Below are positions 13,219 through 20,881 of a DNA stretch of 28,255 nucleotides, piece after piece. The notes under the pieces are model-generated. The model had not been told where the DNA came from and ran no database searches. It worked only from the letters and a program-made list of their open reading frames with translations. Each line of letters starts with the position of its first letter. The first letter of the stretch is position 1. This DNA is from DATGEP01 sp035310125 (GTDB lineage: Bacteria > Chloroflexota > Ktedonobacteria > Ktedonobacterales > JADMIN01), in assembly GCA_035310125.1 (NCBI GenBank), contig DATGEP010000401.1, positions 1-28,255 on the forward strand. Reading direction: 5' to 3'. The position numbers and the translations under genes were made by a program.

Positions 13219-14466
13219 ATGTGGGAGGACGACAACGCGGACTGGCAAGCTGAGGAGCAAGGAAGCGAAACGCCAGCCCGGCGCGAATCCTCCCGGCATT
13301 CCTCCGAGAATCCGCAGTCCACGCGTATCATCCCGGCCACTGATACATCTGCCGCGACCCCGCGCCGAGCCACGTCCGGCATGCGCAGGCGGACAGGGGC
13401 GCCTCCCGCTGATGCCCATGTCACGCTGCTATCGCCACCGAAATCGCCGCACGATGGAGACCGCGAAGTCGCACCCGGCGAGACGCTGGTGATGCCGGAG
13501 ACCCGGCTGGCACGCCGCGCCACCACCGCTCGCCCCATCCGCGCGGAAGATACGGCGCTGGTGGAGCGAGCGACCCTGATGCTGCGGGTCGTAGACGCGG
13601 TGCCAGTGGATCCACGTGCGATAGTGAGCGCGGCGCCAGACGAGCGCGCGCCCGTCACGCTCATCCCGCGAACCGTCGAGCTGCCGGCTGTTTGGGAGCC
13701 GTCACGCGCACCAAAGCGACGTAAGCGCAGCGCCGGCTCAACGGTGCTCGTCTGGGGACTAGCTTGTACCATCGTGCTGGCCGTAGTGACCGCGGTCACG
13801 CCACTCGCGGGGCGGGTCTTCTCACAGAAATTCGTGCCGAGCGCGGCCCGTATCGCCGTCAATCCGAGCGTTGCGCCGAGCGGCCCGTGGGCCTCGATGA
13901 GCGGCGCCGCGCAATCGCTTGGTATCGGCGGCGGCGCTGGTCCGGGTGTGAAGGCGCCAGGCACGGCGGGCTTGCCGGTCAAGGCGCCGTCTAAGCAGAC
14001 ATCCACTCCTCCCAAAACATCTCCGCCACCCTCAAATGGAATCTCGCCCGCGCCCGTCTCGCCGTGGCCGCCAACGAACGCCTATATGTTCGTGCCTGGC
14101 CATTACTCCTTCGCTGTGCAGCCTAATGGCTATTATTCCTGGGCCTTCGGACAATGCACATGGTGGGCGCAGTGGGAGCGGCGCGACGAGAATCTGACGC
14201 ACATGGGCAACGCGATGTACTGGGCATCCAGCGCGTCGGCTCGCGGTTACCGTGTCGGCACAACGCCGATAGCGGGAGCAACCGTCGTGTTTCAGCCCGG
14301 CGTCCAGGGCGCGGGCGGCGCCGGCCACGTCGCCCACGTCGTCGCTGTGTATCCTGACGGCTGGTTCCTCGTCTCCGAGATGAACTACTACTGGAACGGC
14401 GGCGGATGGGGCCGCGTGGATTACCGGTTTGCCCACATGGGTTGGGGTGTCCAGTTCATCTATTAA
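13219..14466 (+). CDS. Single-pass membrane protein with extracytoplasmic CHAP domain
   Basis: A 415-residue protein in four parts: a cytoplasmic, hydrophilic, probably disordered N-terminus of about 170 residues rich in Arg, Pro, Thr and Glu; a basic stop patch (PKRRKRSAG) and one membrane helix at about 174-197 (TVLVWGLACTIVLAVVTAV); a Pro/Ser/Thr/Gly-rich wall-spanning linker (about 215-285); and a C-terminal CHAP cysteine peptidase/amidase domain. The catalytic Cys313 is in WAFGQCTWWAQWE; His370 or His373 is in GAGHVAHVVAVY; Glu387/Asn389 follow in VSEMNYYW. CHAP enzymes cleave peptidoglycan peptides or act on Gly/Ala links; this one would stay anchored with the enzyme outside. ATG 13219 with GGAGG at 13207-13211 is chosen over an upstream start at 13186 lacking a site. 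It stands alone between the decarboxylase and gcvT. Confidence 0.88.
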   Translation: MWEDDNADWQAEEQGSETPARRESSRHSSENPQSTRIIPATDTSAATPRRATSGMRRRTGAPPADAHVTLLSPPKSPHDGDREVAPGETLVMPETRLARRATTARPIRAEDTALVERATLMLRVVDAVPVDPRAIVSAAPDERAPVTLIPRTVELPAVWEPSRAPKRRKRSAGSTVLVWGLACTIVLAVVTAVTPLAGRVFSQKFVPSAARIAVNPSVAPSGPWASMSGAAQSLGIGGGAGPGVKAPGTAGLPVKAPSKQTSTPPKTSPPPSNGISPAPVSPWPPTNAYMFVPGHYSFAVQPNGYYSWAFGQCTWWAQWERRDENLTHMGNAMYWASSASARGYRVGTTPIAGATVVFQPGVQGAGGAGHVAHVVAVYPDGWFLVSEMNYYWNGGGWGRVDYRFAHMGWGVQFIY

Positions 14467-14483
14467 CGCCCGCCATTCGCCGC

Positions 14484-14513
14484 TAGACAAACACACGGAC
14501 ACGCCGGTACAAT
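14484..14513 (+). promoter_or_regulatory. Candidate promoter of the gcvT-gcvH unit
   Basis: TAGACA at 14484-14489 (5 of 6 to TTGACA), an 18-bp spacer and TACAAT at 14508-14513 (5 of 6 to TATAAT). It predicts a 5' leader of about 110 nt before the gcvT ATG. Confidence 0.6.
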
Positions 14514-14527
14514 AAGGGCTGCGCGAG

Positions 14528-14579
14528 TCGCCGCTGGCCGGCGTGGAATCCCCATGTGTCCAGTCAAGGGAAGCGGCGA
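14528..14579 (+). promoter_or_regulatory. Inverted repeat in the gcvT leader
   Basis: TCGCCGCT (14528-14535) and AGCGGCGA (14572-14579) are perfect 8-bp inverted copies separated by 36 nt, all within the predicted gcvT leader RNA. I do not see the conserved glycine-riboswitch or T-box sequences. It could be a leader structure, a protein site or chance. Confidence 0.4.
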
Positions 14580-14631
14580 GCAACACGTCACTCACTCACC
14601 CGATGCAATACACGAAAGGGTCTGAGAGGCT

Positions 14632-15756
14632 ATGGCCGAGAACGACGCGCCAGCGACGACGCTGAAGCGCACGCCACTCTATGAGGCCCATAAGGCGCTC
14701 GGCGCCCGCCTTGTTGAATTTGGCGGCTGGGAGATGCCCGTCCAGTATTCCGGTATTCTCGAAGAGCATCGCGCCGTGCGCGAGCGCGCGGGCCTTTTTG
14801 ATGTGTCGCATATGGGCGAGTTCCGCGTTGAAGGAGCAGGCGCGCTCGCGTTCCTGCAATCGCTCGTTCCCAACGATGTCAGCCGGCTCGTGGACAACCA
14901 GGCGCTCTACTCCCAGATTTGCCGGCCCGACGGCGGCACGCTGGACGACCTTCTTATCTACCGGCGCGGCGAGGGGCGCTATATGGTGGTGGTCAATGCC
15001 GGCACAATGCCCAAAGACTGGCGCTGGTTCTTGCAGCATGCCGCCGGGCACGACGACCTCACCCTGGCCAATATCTCCGACGAGACCGCCCTGCTCGCGC
15101 TCCAGGGTCCCCTTGCCACGCACATCCTGCAGCCGCTCACCGACACACCGCTCAGCGAGATTGCCTATTATCACTTTCGCCCCGGCGTTGTCGCTGGCAT
15201 AGAATGCCTCATCTCTCGCACCGGCTACACTGGCGAGGATGGCTTCGAGCTGTATTGCGCGCCCGCGTCCGCTGTCACGCTCTGGAATATGCTGCTGGAG
15301 GCCGGGAAATCGTCTGGGTTACTGCCCGCCGGGCTGGGCGCGCGCGACACGCTGCGCCTGGAAGCGGGCTACTGCCTCTATGACCACGAGCTAACCGAAG
15401 AGATTACGCCGCTGGAAGCGGGCCTGGGCTGGTCCGTCAAGCTCAACAAAGACGCCGACTTCATCGGGAAACAGGCGCTTGTGGAGGAGAAGGCGAACGG
15501 GCTGCGCCGCAAGCTGGTTGGGATCGAGCTGCGTGAGCGCGGTGTCCCACGAGCCGGCTATGCTATCAGCAAAGATGGGGAGCACATCGGCGCAGTGACG
15601 AGTGGCACGATGTGTCCCACGCTTGGCCGCGCCGCCGCAATGGGGTATGTGCCACCCGCCAGCGCTCAGATAGGAACAGAGATCAGCGTGGACATTCGTG
15701 GCAAGCTCATGCCTGCTGTAATCGTCCCACTGCCGTTCTACAAACGAGCGAAGTAA
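14632..15756 (+). CDS. gcvT: Glycine cleavage system T protein (aminomethyltransferase)
   Basis: A 374-residue tetrahydrofolate-dependent aminomethyltransferase that releases ammonia from aminomethyl-lipoyl GcvH and makes 5,10-methylene-THF. It begins with the standard TPLYEAHKALGARLVEFGGW and EMPVQYSGILEEHRAVR, continues with GLFDVSHMGEFRVEG, and has the C-terminal domain GYAISKDGEHIGAVTSGTMCPTLG. Length is normal. ATG 14632 follows AAAGGG and GAGAGG. The next gene, gcvH, starts 51 nt after its stop. Confidence 0.96.
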   Translation: MAENDAPATTLKRTPLYEAHKALGARLVEFGGWEMPVQYSGILEEHRAVRERAGLFDVSHMGEFRVEGAGALAFLQSLVPNDVSRLVDNQALYSQICRPDGGTLDDLLIYRRGEGRYMVVVNAGTMPKDWRWFLQHAAGHDDLTLANISDETALLALQGPLATHILQPLTDTPLSEIAYYHFRPGVVAGIECLISRTGYTGEDGFELYCAPASAVTLWNMLLEAGKSSGLLPAGLGARDTLRLEAGYCLYDHELTEEITPLEAGLGWSVKLNKDADFIGKQALVEEKANGLRRKLVGIELRERGVPRAGYAISKDGEHIGAVTSGTMCPTLGRAAAMGYVPPASAQIGTEISVDIRGKLMPAVIVPLPFYKRAK

Positions 15757-15807
15757 GCGTGGCCGCTTTTTTGAGAATCTGGAGCGAAGCAGGAGCGAGG
15801 TACAGAC

Positions 15808-16215
15808 ATGACCGCGAGCGAGCAGCCCGACAACCTCAAATACGCCGAGACGCATGAATGGGTGCGCGTTGAGGGCGACGAAGCTACTATTGGTATCAGT
15901 GACTTTGCCCAGGACGAGCTCGGCGATGTCGTCTACCTCGACCTGCCCTGGGACGAGGCTGGCACGCGTGAAATTCGCACGGGCGAGCACTTCGGTGACA
16001 TCGAGTCCGTCAAAGCCACCTCGGAGCTCTTCGCGCCCATCGGCGGCACCATCCTTCGTGCGAACAAGGCGCTGCGCGATTCGGCTGAGCTGGTCAACAG
16101 CGATCCCTACGGCCAGGGTTGGATGCTTGTCATCAAAATGTCGAATCCCGCTGACCTGGACAAGCTGATGGATGCCGTCGCCTACACCCGCTTCCTCGAT
16201 ACCGCCAGCCACTGA
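15808..16215 (+). CDS. gcvH: Glycine cleavage system H protein
   Basis: A 135-residue lipoyl carrier that shuttles the aminomethyl group between the P, T and L proteins. Starts with the family hallmark KYAETHEWVRVEGDEATIGI and carries the lipoylation site Lys69 in IESVKATSEL. The C-terminal GQGWMLVIKM is also typical. Length matches the family. ATG 15808 has AGGAG and GAGG upstream. It follows gcvT closely and is separated from gcvPA by a hairpin and a promoter. Confidence 0.96.
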   Translation: MTASEQPDNLKYAETHEWVRVEGDEATIGISDFAQDELGDVVYLDLPWDEAGTREIRTGEHFGDIESVKATSELFAPIGGTILRANKALRDSAELVNSDPYGQGWMLVIKMSNPADLDKLMDAVAYTRFLDTASH

Positions 16216-16230
16216 TCTTGTTGCTTATCG

Positions 16231-16254
16231 CTCCTCTCCTCACCAGGAGAGGAG
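16231..16254 (+). terminator. Perfect 10-bp stem-loop after gcvH
   Basis: CTCCTCTCCT (16231-16240), loop CACC, AGGAGAGGAG (16245-16254): a perfect 10-bp stem with a 4-nt loop, 15 nt after the gcvH stop. No T-run follows, so it may be a pause site, an mRNA 3'-end stabiliser or a partial terminator instead of a full intrinsic terminator. Confidence 0.55.
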
Positions 16255-16293
16255 ACGGTACGCGGATTCCGGCAACCGGCCATGCCGGCAGCG

Positions 16294-16299
16294 TATAAT
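16294..16299 (+). promoter_or_regulatory. Perfect TATAAT -10 box before gcvPA
   Basis: TATAAT at 16294-16299 matches the -10 consensus exactly. The hexamer 17 bp upstream (16271-16276, GGCAAC) is a poor -35, so an activator may be needed. It would give gcvPA-gcvPB a separate start with a leader of about 80 nt. Confidence 0.5.
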
Positions 16300-16385
16300 A
16301 GAGAGTAATTATCTATCCCTCCCACGCGGAGTATCGCGCGGGGCGGCACCGTCGCCGCTTCTCGCTGAATGAGGACCTATCTACA

Positions 16386-17741
16386 ATGAGCTACGTCCCG
16401 AATACCACCGCCGAGCAACAAGAGATGCTGCGCGCGGTGGGAGCCGAGACCATCGAAGACGTGCTCGCGCCGATCCCTGAGCAGGTGCGTCTGAAACGCC
16501 CGCTGGACTTACCGCCAGCCCTGCCAGAGCCAGATATAAAGCGCTTGATGTCGCGCATGGCCGGGCAGAATGCCGATCTGGATCGCTACGTCTCCTACCT
16601 GGGCGCCGGCAGTTACGAGCATATCCTTCCCAGCGTCGTGCCACATCTGGTACGACGCTCGGAGTTTTATACCTCGTACACGCCGTACCAGCCGGAGATT
16701 AGCCAGGGCATGCTCCAGGCCATCTACGAGTACCAGACGATGGTCTGCCAGATTACGGGTATGGACGTAGCCAACGCCTCGCTGTACGATGGCTCCACGG
16801 CGGTCGTAGAGGCAGCCTTGCTGGCAGTCGGCGCCGCGGGCACCGGCGATGTACTCGTCTCGCGGGCGCTCGATCCGCAATATCGCGCGACGCTCCGCAC
16901 CTATGCGTGGTCGCGCGGCTTCACCATCAAGGAAATCGCGCTGGAGGACGGCGCGACCTCTGTGGCGGCACTCGAAGCGGCGCTCACGCCGCAGACCAAG
17001 GCCGTCATCATTCAACACCCTAACTTCTTCGGCTCCTTGGAAGATGTGCGGGCCATCGAGCGGCTGGTGCGCACCACCAACGCGCTCTATGTGGTCGCTT
17101 TCACCGAACCGGCCTCGCTCGGCGTGCTCGCCGCTCCTGGCGACTACGGCGCGGATATCGTCGCGGGCGAGGGACAGAGCCTTGGCAGCCCCATAGGCTA
17201 TGGCGGCCCGGCGCTCGGCGTCTTCGCCTCCAGGTCCGCATTCGTGCGGCGGCTGCCGGGCCGGCTCGTCGGCAAGACGGTGGATGATCGCGGCCAGACC
17301 GGCTACGTGCTCACCCTCCAGACGCGCGAGCAGCACATCCGCCGTGAGCGCGCGACCTCCAACATCTGCACGAATCAGGCGCTGCTGGCGCTCGCCGCCA
17401 CGATCTATCTCGCGGCGCTCGGCAAGAGTGGCTTCCGCGAGCTGGGCGAGCAGTGTTTGCTGAAAGCCCACTATGCCCAGGAGCGCATCACGGCCATTCC
17501 GGGTTTCCGTCCGCTTTTCGCACGCCCCTTCTTCGATGAGTTCGCCGTGACGACTCCGCTCCCGGCGAAGGAGCTAAACGCCATGCTGCGCTCTCGTGAC
17601 ATCGTGGGTGGCTACGACCTCAGCCGCGATTATCCCGAGCTGGGCGATGCCATGCTGTTCTGTGTGACAGAGACACGGACGCGCGAGGATATTGATACGC
17701 TGGCGGCGGCGCTGGAAGACATCGCGGGGGGCAGCCGATGA
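16386..17741 (+). CDS. gcvPA: Glycine dehydrogenase (decarboxylating) subunit 1
   Basis: A 451-residue N-terminal half of the split P protein of the glycine cleavage system. Typical segments are SYVPNTTAEQQEML at the start, the early helix PALPEPDIKRLMSRMAGQN, SYEHILPSVVPHL, FYTSYTPYQPEISQGMLQ and EYQTMVCQITGMDVANASLYDG. Later GYVLTLQTREQHIRRERATSNIC is the standard C-part motif. This half has the PLP-fold but lacks the Schiff-base lysine, which is in gcvPB. ATG 16386 has a GAGGA about 13 nt upstream, a weak placement. Its stop overlaps the gcvPB start as ATGA, so the two subunits are made in step. Confidence 0.96.
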   Translation: MSYVPNTTAEQQEMLRAVGAETIEDVLAPIPEQVRLKRPLDLPPALPEPDIKRLMSRMAGQNADLDRYVSYLGAGSYEHILPSVVPHLVRRSEFYTSYTPYQPEISQGMLQAIYEYQTMVCQITGMDVANASLYDGSTAVVEAALLAVGAAGTGDVLVSRALDPQYRATLRTYAWSRGFTIKEIALEDGATSVAALEAALTPQTKAVIIQHPNFFGSLEDVRAIERLVRTTNALYVVAFTEPASLGVLAAPGDYGADIVAGEGQSLGSPIGYGGPALGVFASRSAFVRRLPGRLVGKTVDDRGQTGYVLTLQTREQHIRRERATSNICTNQALLALAATIYLAALGKSGFRELGEQCLLKAHYAQERITAIPGFRPLFARPFFDEFAVTTPLPAKELNAMLRSRDIVGGYDLSRDYPELGDAMLFCVTETRTREDIDTLAAALEDIAGGSR

Positions 17742-19219
17742 GCACCGAGACATTAATTTTTGAGAAGGGCGCCCCTGGCCGTGTGGCGGCGACGCTCCCA
17801 CTGCTGGATGTGCCCACCCGCCCGCTGGATGAGCTGGTACCCGCCGATCTCCTGCGGAGTGAGCCGGCGCCGCTGCCGGAGGTGAGCGAAATCGAGGTGG
17901 TGCGCCACTACACGCATCTCTCGCAGCGCAACTTTGGGGTGGATTCCGGGTTCTATCCGCTTGGCTCCTGCACAATGAAGTACAATCCCAAGCTCAACGA
18001 AGATATCGCGGGCCTTCCCGGTTTCGCACGGCTTCATCCGCTCCAGGCGGATGGCGATACGCAAGGCGCGATTCAGCTTGTCTACGAGCTTGAGGGCTAT
18101 CTCGCCGAAATCTCAGGTATGCGACGAGTCACACTTCAGCCCGCCGCCGGCGCTCACGGCGAGATCACCGGCCTGATGATCATCAAAGCATACCAGGAGC
18201 ACCGTGGCGAGGGGCACCGTAACGTCGTTCTCATTCCGGACGGAGCCCACGGCACCAATCCGGCCAGCGCCGCGCTGGCCGGCTATGTCACCGTCGAGCT
18301 GAAGTCAAACGCGCGCGGCGGGGTTGATCTGGCGCACCTGGAAGAAGTGCTCGCCAGCCAGGAGGGCAAGATCGCCGCGCTGATGATGACCAATCCCAAC
18401 ACGCTGGGCCTCTTTGACCCGAACATTCTCGAAATCGCGCGGCGCGTGCATGATGCCGGCGGGCAGCTCTACTATGATGGCGCCAACGCCAACGCGATTC
18501 TGGGTATCGCGCGGCCTGGCGATATGGGGTTCGATGTCGTCCACTTCAACTTGCATAAGACCTGTAGCACCCCGCACGGTGGTGGTGGGCCTGGCGCCGG
18601 ACCCGTCGGCGTCGCGGAGCATCTGCTGCCCTACATTCCCGGTCCGCTGCCCGCGAAAGGGGCGGATGGCTACTACTGGGAGGACGCTGGTCCGCTTTCC
18701 ATCGGGCGCGTCCGGGCCAATTGCGGCAACTTCCTCATCCTCGTGCGCGCCTACACCTATCTGCGCTTCCACGGTCCAGACGGTTTGCGCCATGTGAGCG
18801 ACAGCGCCGTTCTGAATGCCAACTATGTGATGCGGGCGCTGCAAGATGACTATCATCTCTGGTTCGACCAGCCGTGCATGCACGAGTTCGTATTCTCGGC
18901 TGACTGGCAGAAGCGAGGCGATGTCCACGCGCTCGATATCGCTAAGCGGCTCTTGGACTTTGGGATCCATCCCCCCACAATCTACTTCCCACTGATCGTG
19001 CCAGAGGCGCTCATGATCGAGCCGACGGAAACGGAGACGCGAGAGACCCTGGACAACTTCATCGCCGTGATGCGCCAGATTGCGCACGAAGCAAAAGAGA
19101 ATCCAACGATCATCCTGGAGGCGCCGCACGATACGGTCGTGGGCCGGCTGGATCAGACGCTCGCCGCCCGCAAGCCCGATCTGCGCTGGCAGCCGGAGCC
19201 GGTCGCGGCGCGAGTATAG
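17738..19219 (+). CDS. gcvPB: Glycine dehydrogenase (decarboxylating) subunit 2
   Basis: A 493-residue catalytic half of split glycine decarboxylase. The PLP lysine is Lys274 in HFNLHKTCSTPHGGGGPG; Asp247 and its context YYDGANANAILG bind the pyridine. FGVDSGFYPLGSCTMKYNPKLNE (start at about 66) is the family signature. ATG 17738 overlaps the gcvPA stop by 4 nt and has a G-rich site at about 17725-17731. The stop codon TAG (17217-17219 plus 2000, i.e. 19217-19219) lies inside the first unit of a 9-bp tandem repeat, so small slips there would not alter the enzyme core. The L protein (E3) is not nearby. Confidence 0.96.
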   Translation: MSTETLIFEKGAPGRVAATLPLLDVPTRPLDELVPADLLRSEPAPLPEVSEIEVVRHYTHLSQRNFGVDSGFYPLGSCTMKYNPKLNEDIAGLPGFARLHPLQADGDTQGAIQLVYELEGYLAEISGMRRVTLQPAAGAHGEITGLMIIKAYQEHRGEGHRNVVLIPDGAHGTNPASAALAGYVTVELKSNARGGVDLAHLEEVLASQEGKIAALMMTNPNTLGLFDPNILEIARRVHDAGGQLYYDGANANAILGIARPGDMGFDVVHFNLHKTCSTPHGGGGPGAGPVGVAEHLLPYIPGPLPAKGADGYYWEDAGPLSIGRVRANCGNFLILVRAYTYLRFHGPDGLRHVSDSAVLNANYVMRALQDDYHLWFDQPCMHEFVFSADWQKRGDVHALDIAKRLLDFGIHPPTIYFPLIVPEALMIEPTETETRETLDNFIAVMRQIAHEAKENPTIILEAPHDTVVGRLDQTLAARKPDLRWQPEPVAARV

Positions 19220-19247
19220 CGGGTATAGCGGGTATAGCAGGTATAGC
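19212..19247 (+). repeat. Tandem 9-bp repeat across the gcvPB stop codon
   Basis: Four units of nine bases: GAGTATAGC, GGGTATAGC, GGGTATAGC, AGGTATAGC. The gcvPB stop TAG falls in the first unit. It is a short microsatellite-like array with only the first bases of each unit varying. Confidence 0.85.
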
Positions 19248-19649
19248 ACGAAACTTGACAGCATACTGGCGGGCATCATAGGGTAACTGGATGTGATGCC
19301 CGGCCATTCTCTAGCGTATTGGAGGATGTAGGACGCCTCAGCGACGTACCCTTCAATCACTCGCTGCTCTCTGGAGCGAGGGTTGGGGTGAGGCCGGACG
19401 CTGGCCTATGGTGTTGAGATGCTCGACCAAATGTGTTATGTTTCCTGTGTTTATTCTTGCGCGGCATGGAGTACATAGCTCATTTGCGGCACAGTTTTGG
19501 CTGATTTATCCCAACGCCATGTCATCTATTGCTGGAGTAGTTCGCGCCACTACTTCGGTGTGACAATCAATCTGCCGGCGCGGGAGTAGCCAGTTTGGTT
19601 AGTTTCTTTATGGTAAAGCACTTGGGCTACCCAAGGTAGGAGTATCTCT
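19220..19649. other. 430-bp intergenic region before the NYN gene
   Basis: No gene supported. It holds the end of the 9-bp repeat, a TTGACA at 19255-19260 with only a weak partner 18 bp on (TAGGGT), the phrase GAGCGAGGGTTGGGGTGAGG at about 19374-19393, which resembles a short repeat seen in many unrelated bacterial genomes, and a patch (19420-19560) visibly richer in A/T than its surroundings. The NYN gene promoter is probably in the last 200 bp but I cannot fix it. Confidence 0.5.
19621..19635 (+). promoter_or_regulatory. Hairpin just ahead of the NYN gene ribosome site
   Basis: CTTGGG (19621-19626), loop CTA, CCCAAG (19630-19635): a perfect 6-bp stem ending 1-2 nt before the TAGGAG ribosome site (19637-19642). 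In mRNA it could tune access of ribosomes or be a binding site for the encoded RNA-related protein; this is inference. Confidence 0.4.
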
Positions 19650-20801
19650 GTGACTGACGAAATTGCCTTGTTTATTGACTTCGAGAACATCCGGTACAGT
19701 CTGATCAACGTCCAGCACCGCGAGCCGGACCCGCAAGAGCTGATCGGGCTAGCGCGTCGTTTCGGCACAGTGATGGTTGCACGTGCCTATGCGGATTGGA
19801 CCCGGCAACCGGAGTTCTTCAAAGGCAGCCTGACGGCGGCCATGATTGATCGTGTAGATTGTCCCGCCAAAGTGCGCGAGCGTTTCCGCCAGGATCGCCC
19901 GCAGCAAAGCTATCAGCCACACTCCGGCTATGGTATGCAGCCGAGCGATGCGGACACTGAAGAACAGCCGCAGGATGTGGGCGACGAAGAGATCAACGAG
20001 AACGAGTATGAAGGAGCGCACGCGAGCGTGGTGATCGCCGCGGAGCAGCACGAGTACACGGTGGCCGGCGACGAAGGCGAAGAAGTCTGTGTCCAGGAAG
20101 AGATCGAACAGGTGGAAGAGCGGCGCGGCCGCTATGAGCCAGGCTCGTATGGTAACGGCTACAGTAACGGTGGCGGCTACTTTCCAACCCCGCAGCCGGT
20201 GATTACGCAGAGCACCGTTGACCTGAACATGCTCATGGACATTATCGAAACCGTCTTCGATCGCCCCTCGATCAGCACCTTCATCCTCATGACCGGCGAC
20301 CGCGATTTCACCCGCATCTGCGCTCGCCTCAAGCTTCGCCTCAACAAGCGCGTTATCGTCGTTGGCGTCCCTGGCACGGTCAGTCGCGACCTCATCAGCG
20401 CCGCCGAGCAGTTCATCCCGCTTGGCTTCGCCAGCAGCGGCCCGCTACAGGGCAGCGGCGGCTACCACAGTGGCGCGTTGGGCAATCCCTACGCTCAGCC
20501 CGCGCAGGGTCCCGTTGAGCCGGACGAGCCGGGCTTCATTCAGTTTCTCGACTACATTGACCGGCACTGGTCCTGGCGCACCGTCGGCGGCGTCGCGAAC
20601 TTCATCGGCGACGCGTTCAATCCCAAGAATCGCTTCCGTGGCCGCTTGACTCGCGAGTCGGCGCGCGATTTGCTGCGCCTCTGCATTGACGAAGGTATTC
20701 TCGTGGTTACAACGGACGTCACCGGCAGCGAGAATCTGCGCCTGAACCGCACGCATCCCGCCGTTGAAAATGGCCTGAGCGAGACGGCACAATTGCGATA
20801 A
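19650..20801 (+). CDS. NYN/LabA-like domain protein with split nuclease fold and C-terminal helical domain
   Basis: A 383-residue protein. The start is like NYN (PIN-fold) RNases: IALFIDFENIRYSL with Asp10, Glu12 and Asn13, and strand TVMVARAYADW. The second half of the fold appears at 187-260: STVDLNMLMDIIETV with Asp191, FILMTGDRDFTRIC with Asp217 and Asp219, and VIVVGVPGTVSRDL. Between them, residues about 71-186 are an acidic and Gln/Gly/Tyr-rich, probably disordered insert where compact family members have a short link. The C-terminal part (295-365, FIQFLDYIDRHWSWRTVGG to LLRLCIDEGILVV) looks like a small winged-helix or OST-HTH-type domain. The acidic metal-binding set seems complete, so RNase activity is plausible. 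GTG 19650 is the start, with TAGGAG 7 nt upstream. DUF1786 follows 80 nt later. Confidence 0.82.
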   Translation: MTDEIALFIDFENIRYSLINVQHREPDPQELIGLARRFGTVMVARAYADWTRQPEFFKGSLTAAMIDRVDCPAKVRERFRQDRPQQSYQPHSGYGMQPSDADTEEQPQDVGDEEINENEYEGAHASVVIAAEQHEYTVAGDEGEEVCVQEEIEQVEERRGRYEPGSYGNGYSNGGGYFPTPQPVITQSTVDLNMLMDIIETVFDRPSISTFILMTGDRDFTRICARLKLRLNKRVIVVGVPGTVSRDLISAAEQFIPLGFASSGPLQGSGGYHSGALGNPYAQPAQGPVEPDEPGFIQFLDYIDRHWSWRTVGGVANFIGDAFNPKNRFRGRLTRESARDLLRLCIDEGILVVTTDVTGSENLRLNRTHPAVENGLSETAQLR

Positions 20802-20813
20802 TCGCGGGCATCA

Positions 20814-20841
20814 TCCCCCGGACCGTATCGTGGACGGGGGA
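20814..20841 (+). terminator. Stem-loop between the NYN and DUF1786 genes
   Basis: TCCCCCG (20814-20820) and CGGGGGA (20835-20841) form a perfect 7-bp GC stem with a 14-nt loop. There is no T-run. It may weaken read-through into the next gene. Confidence 0.45.
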
Positions 20842-20881
20842 CAGCCGAGATGACTAACAGCTCAGGAAGGCGGACTCCATC

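Noticed and set aside
14632..19219. Gene fusion or frameshift in glycine decarboxylase
   Set aside because: The split gcvPA/gcvPB arrangement is the normal two-subunit form in many bacteria; the ATGA overlap is typical.
19212..19247. CRISPR array
   Set aside because: Units are 9 bp, contiguous and without spacers.
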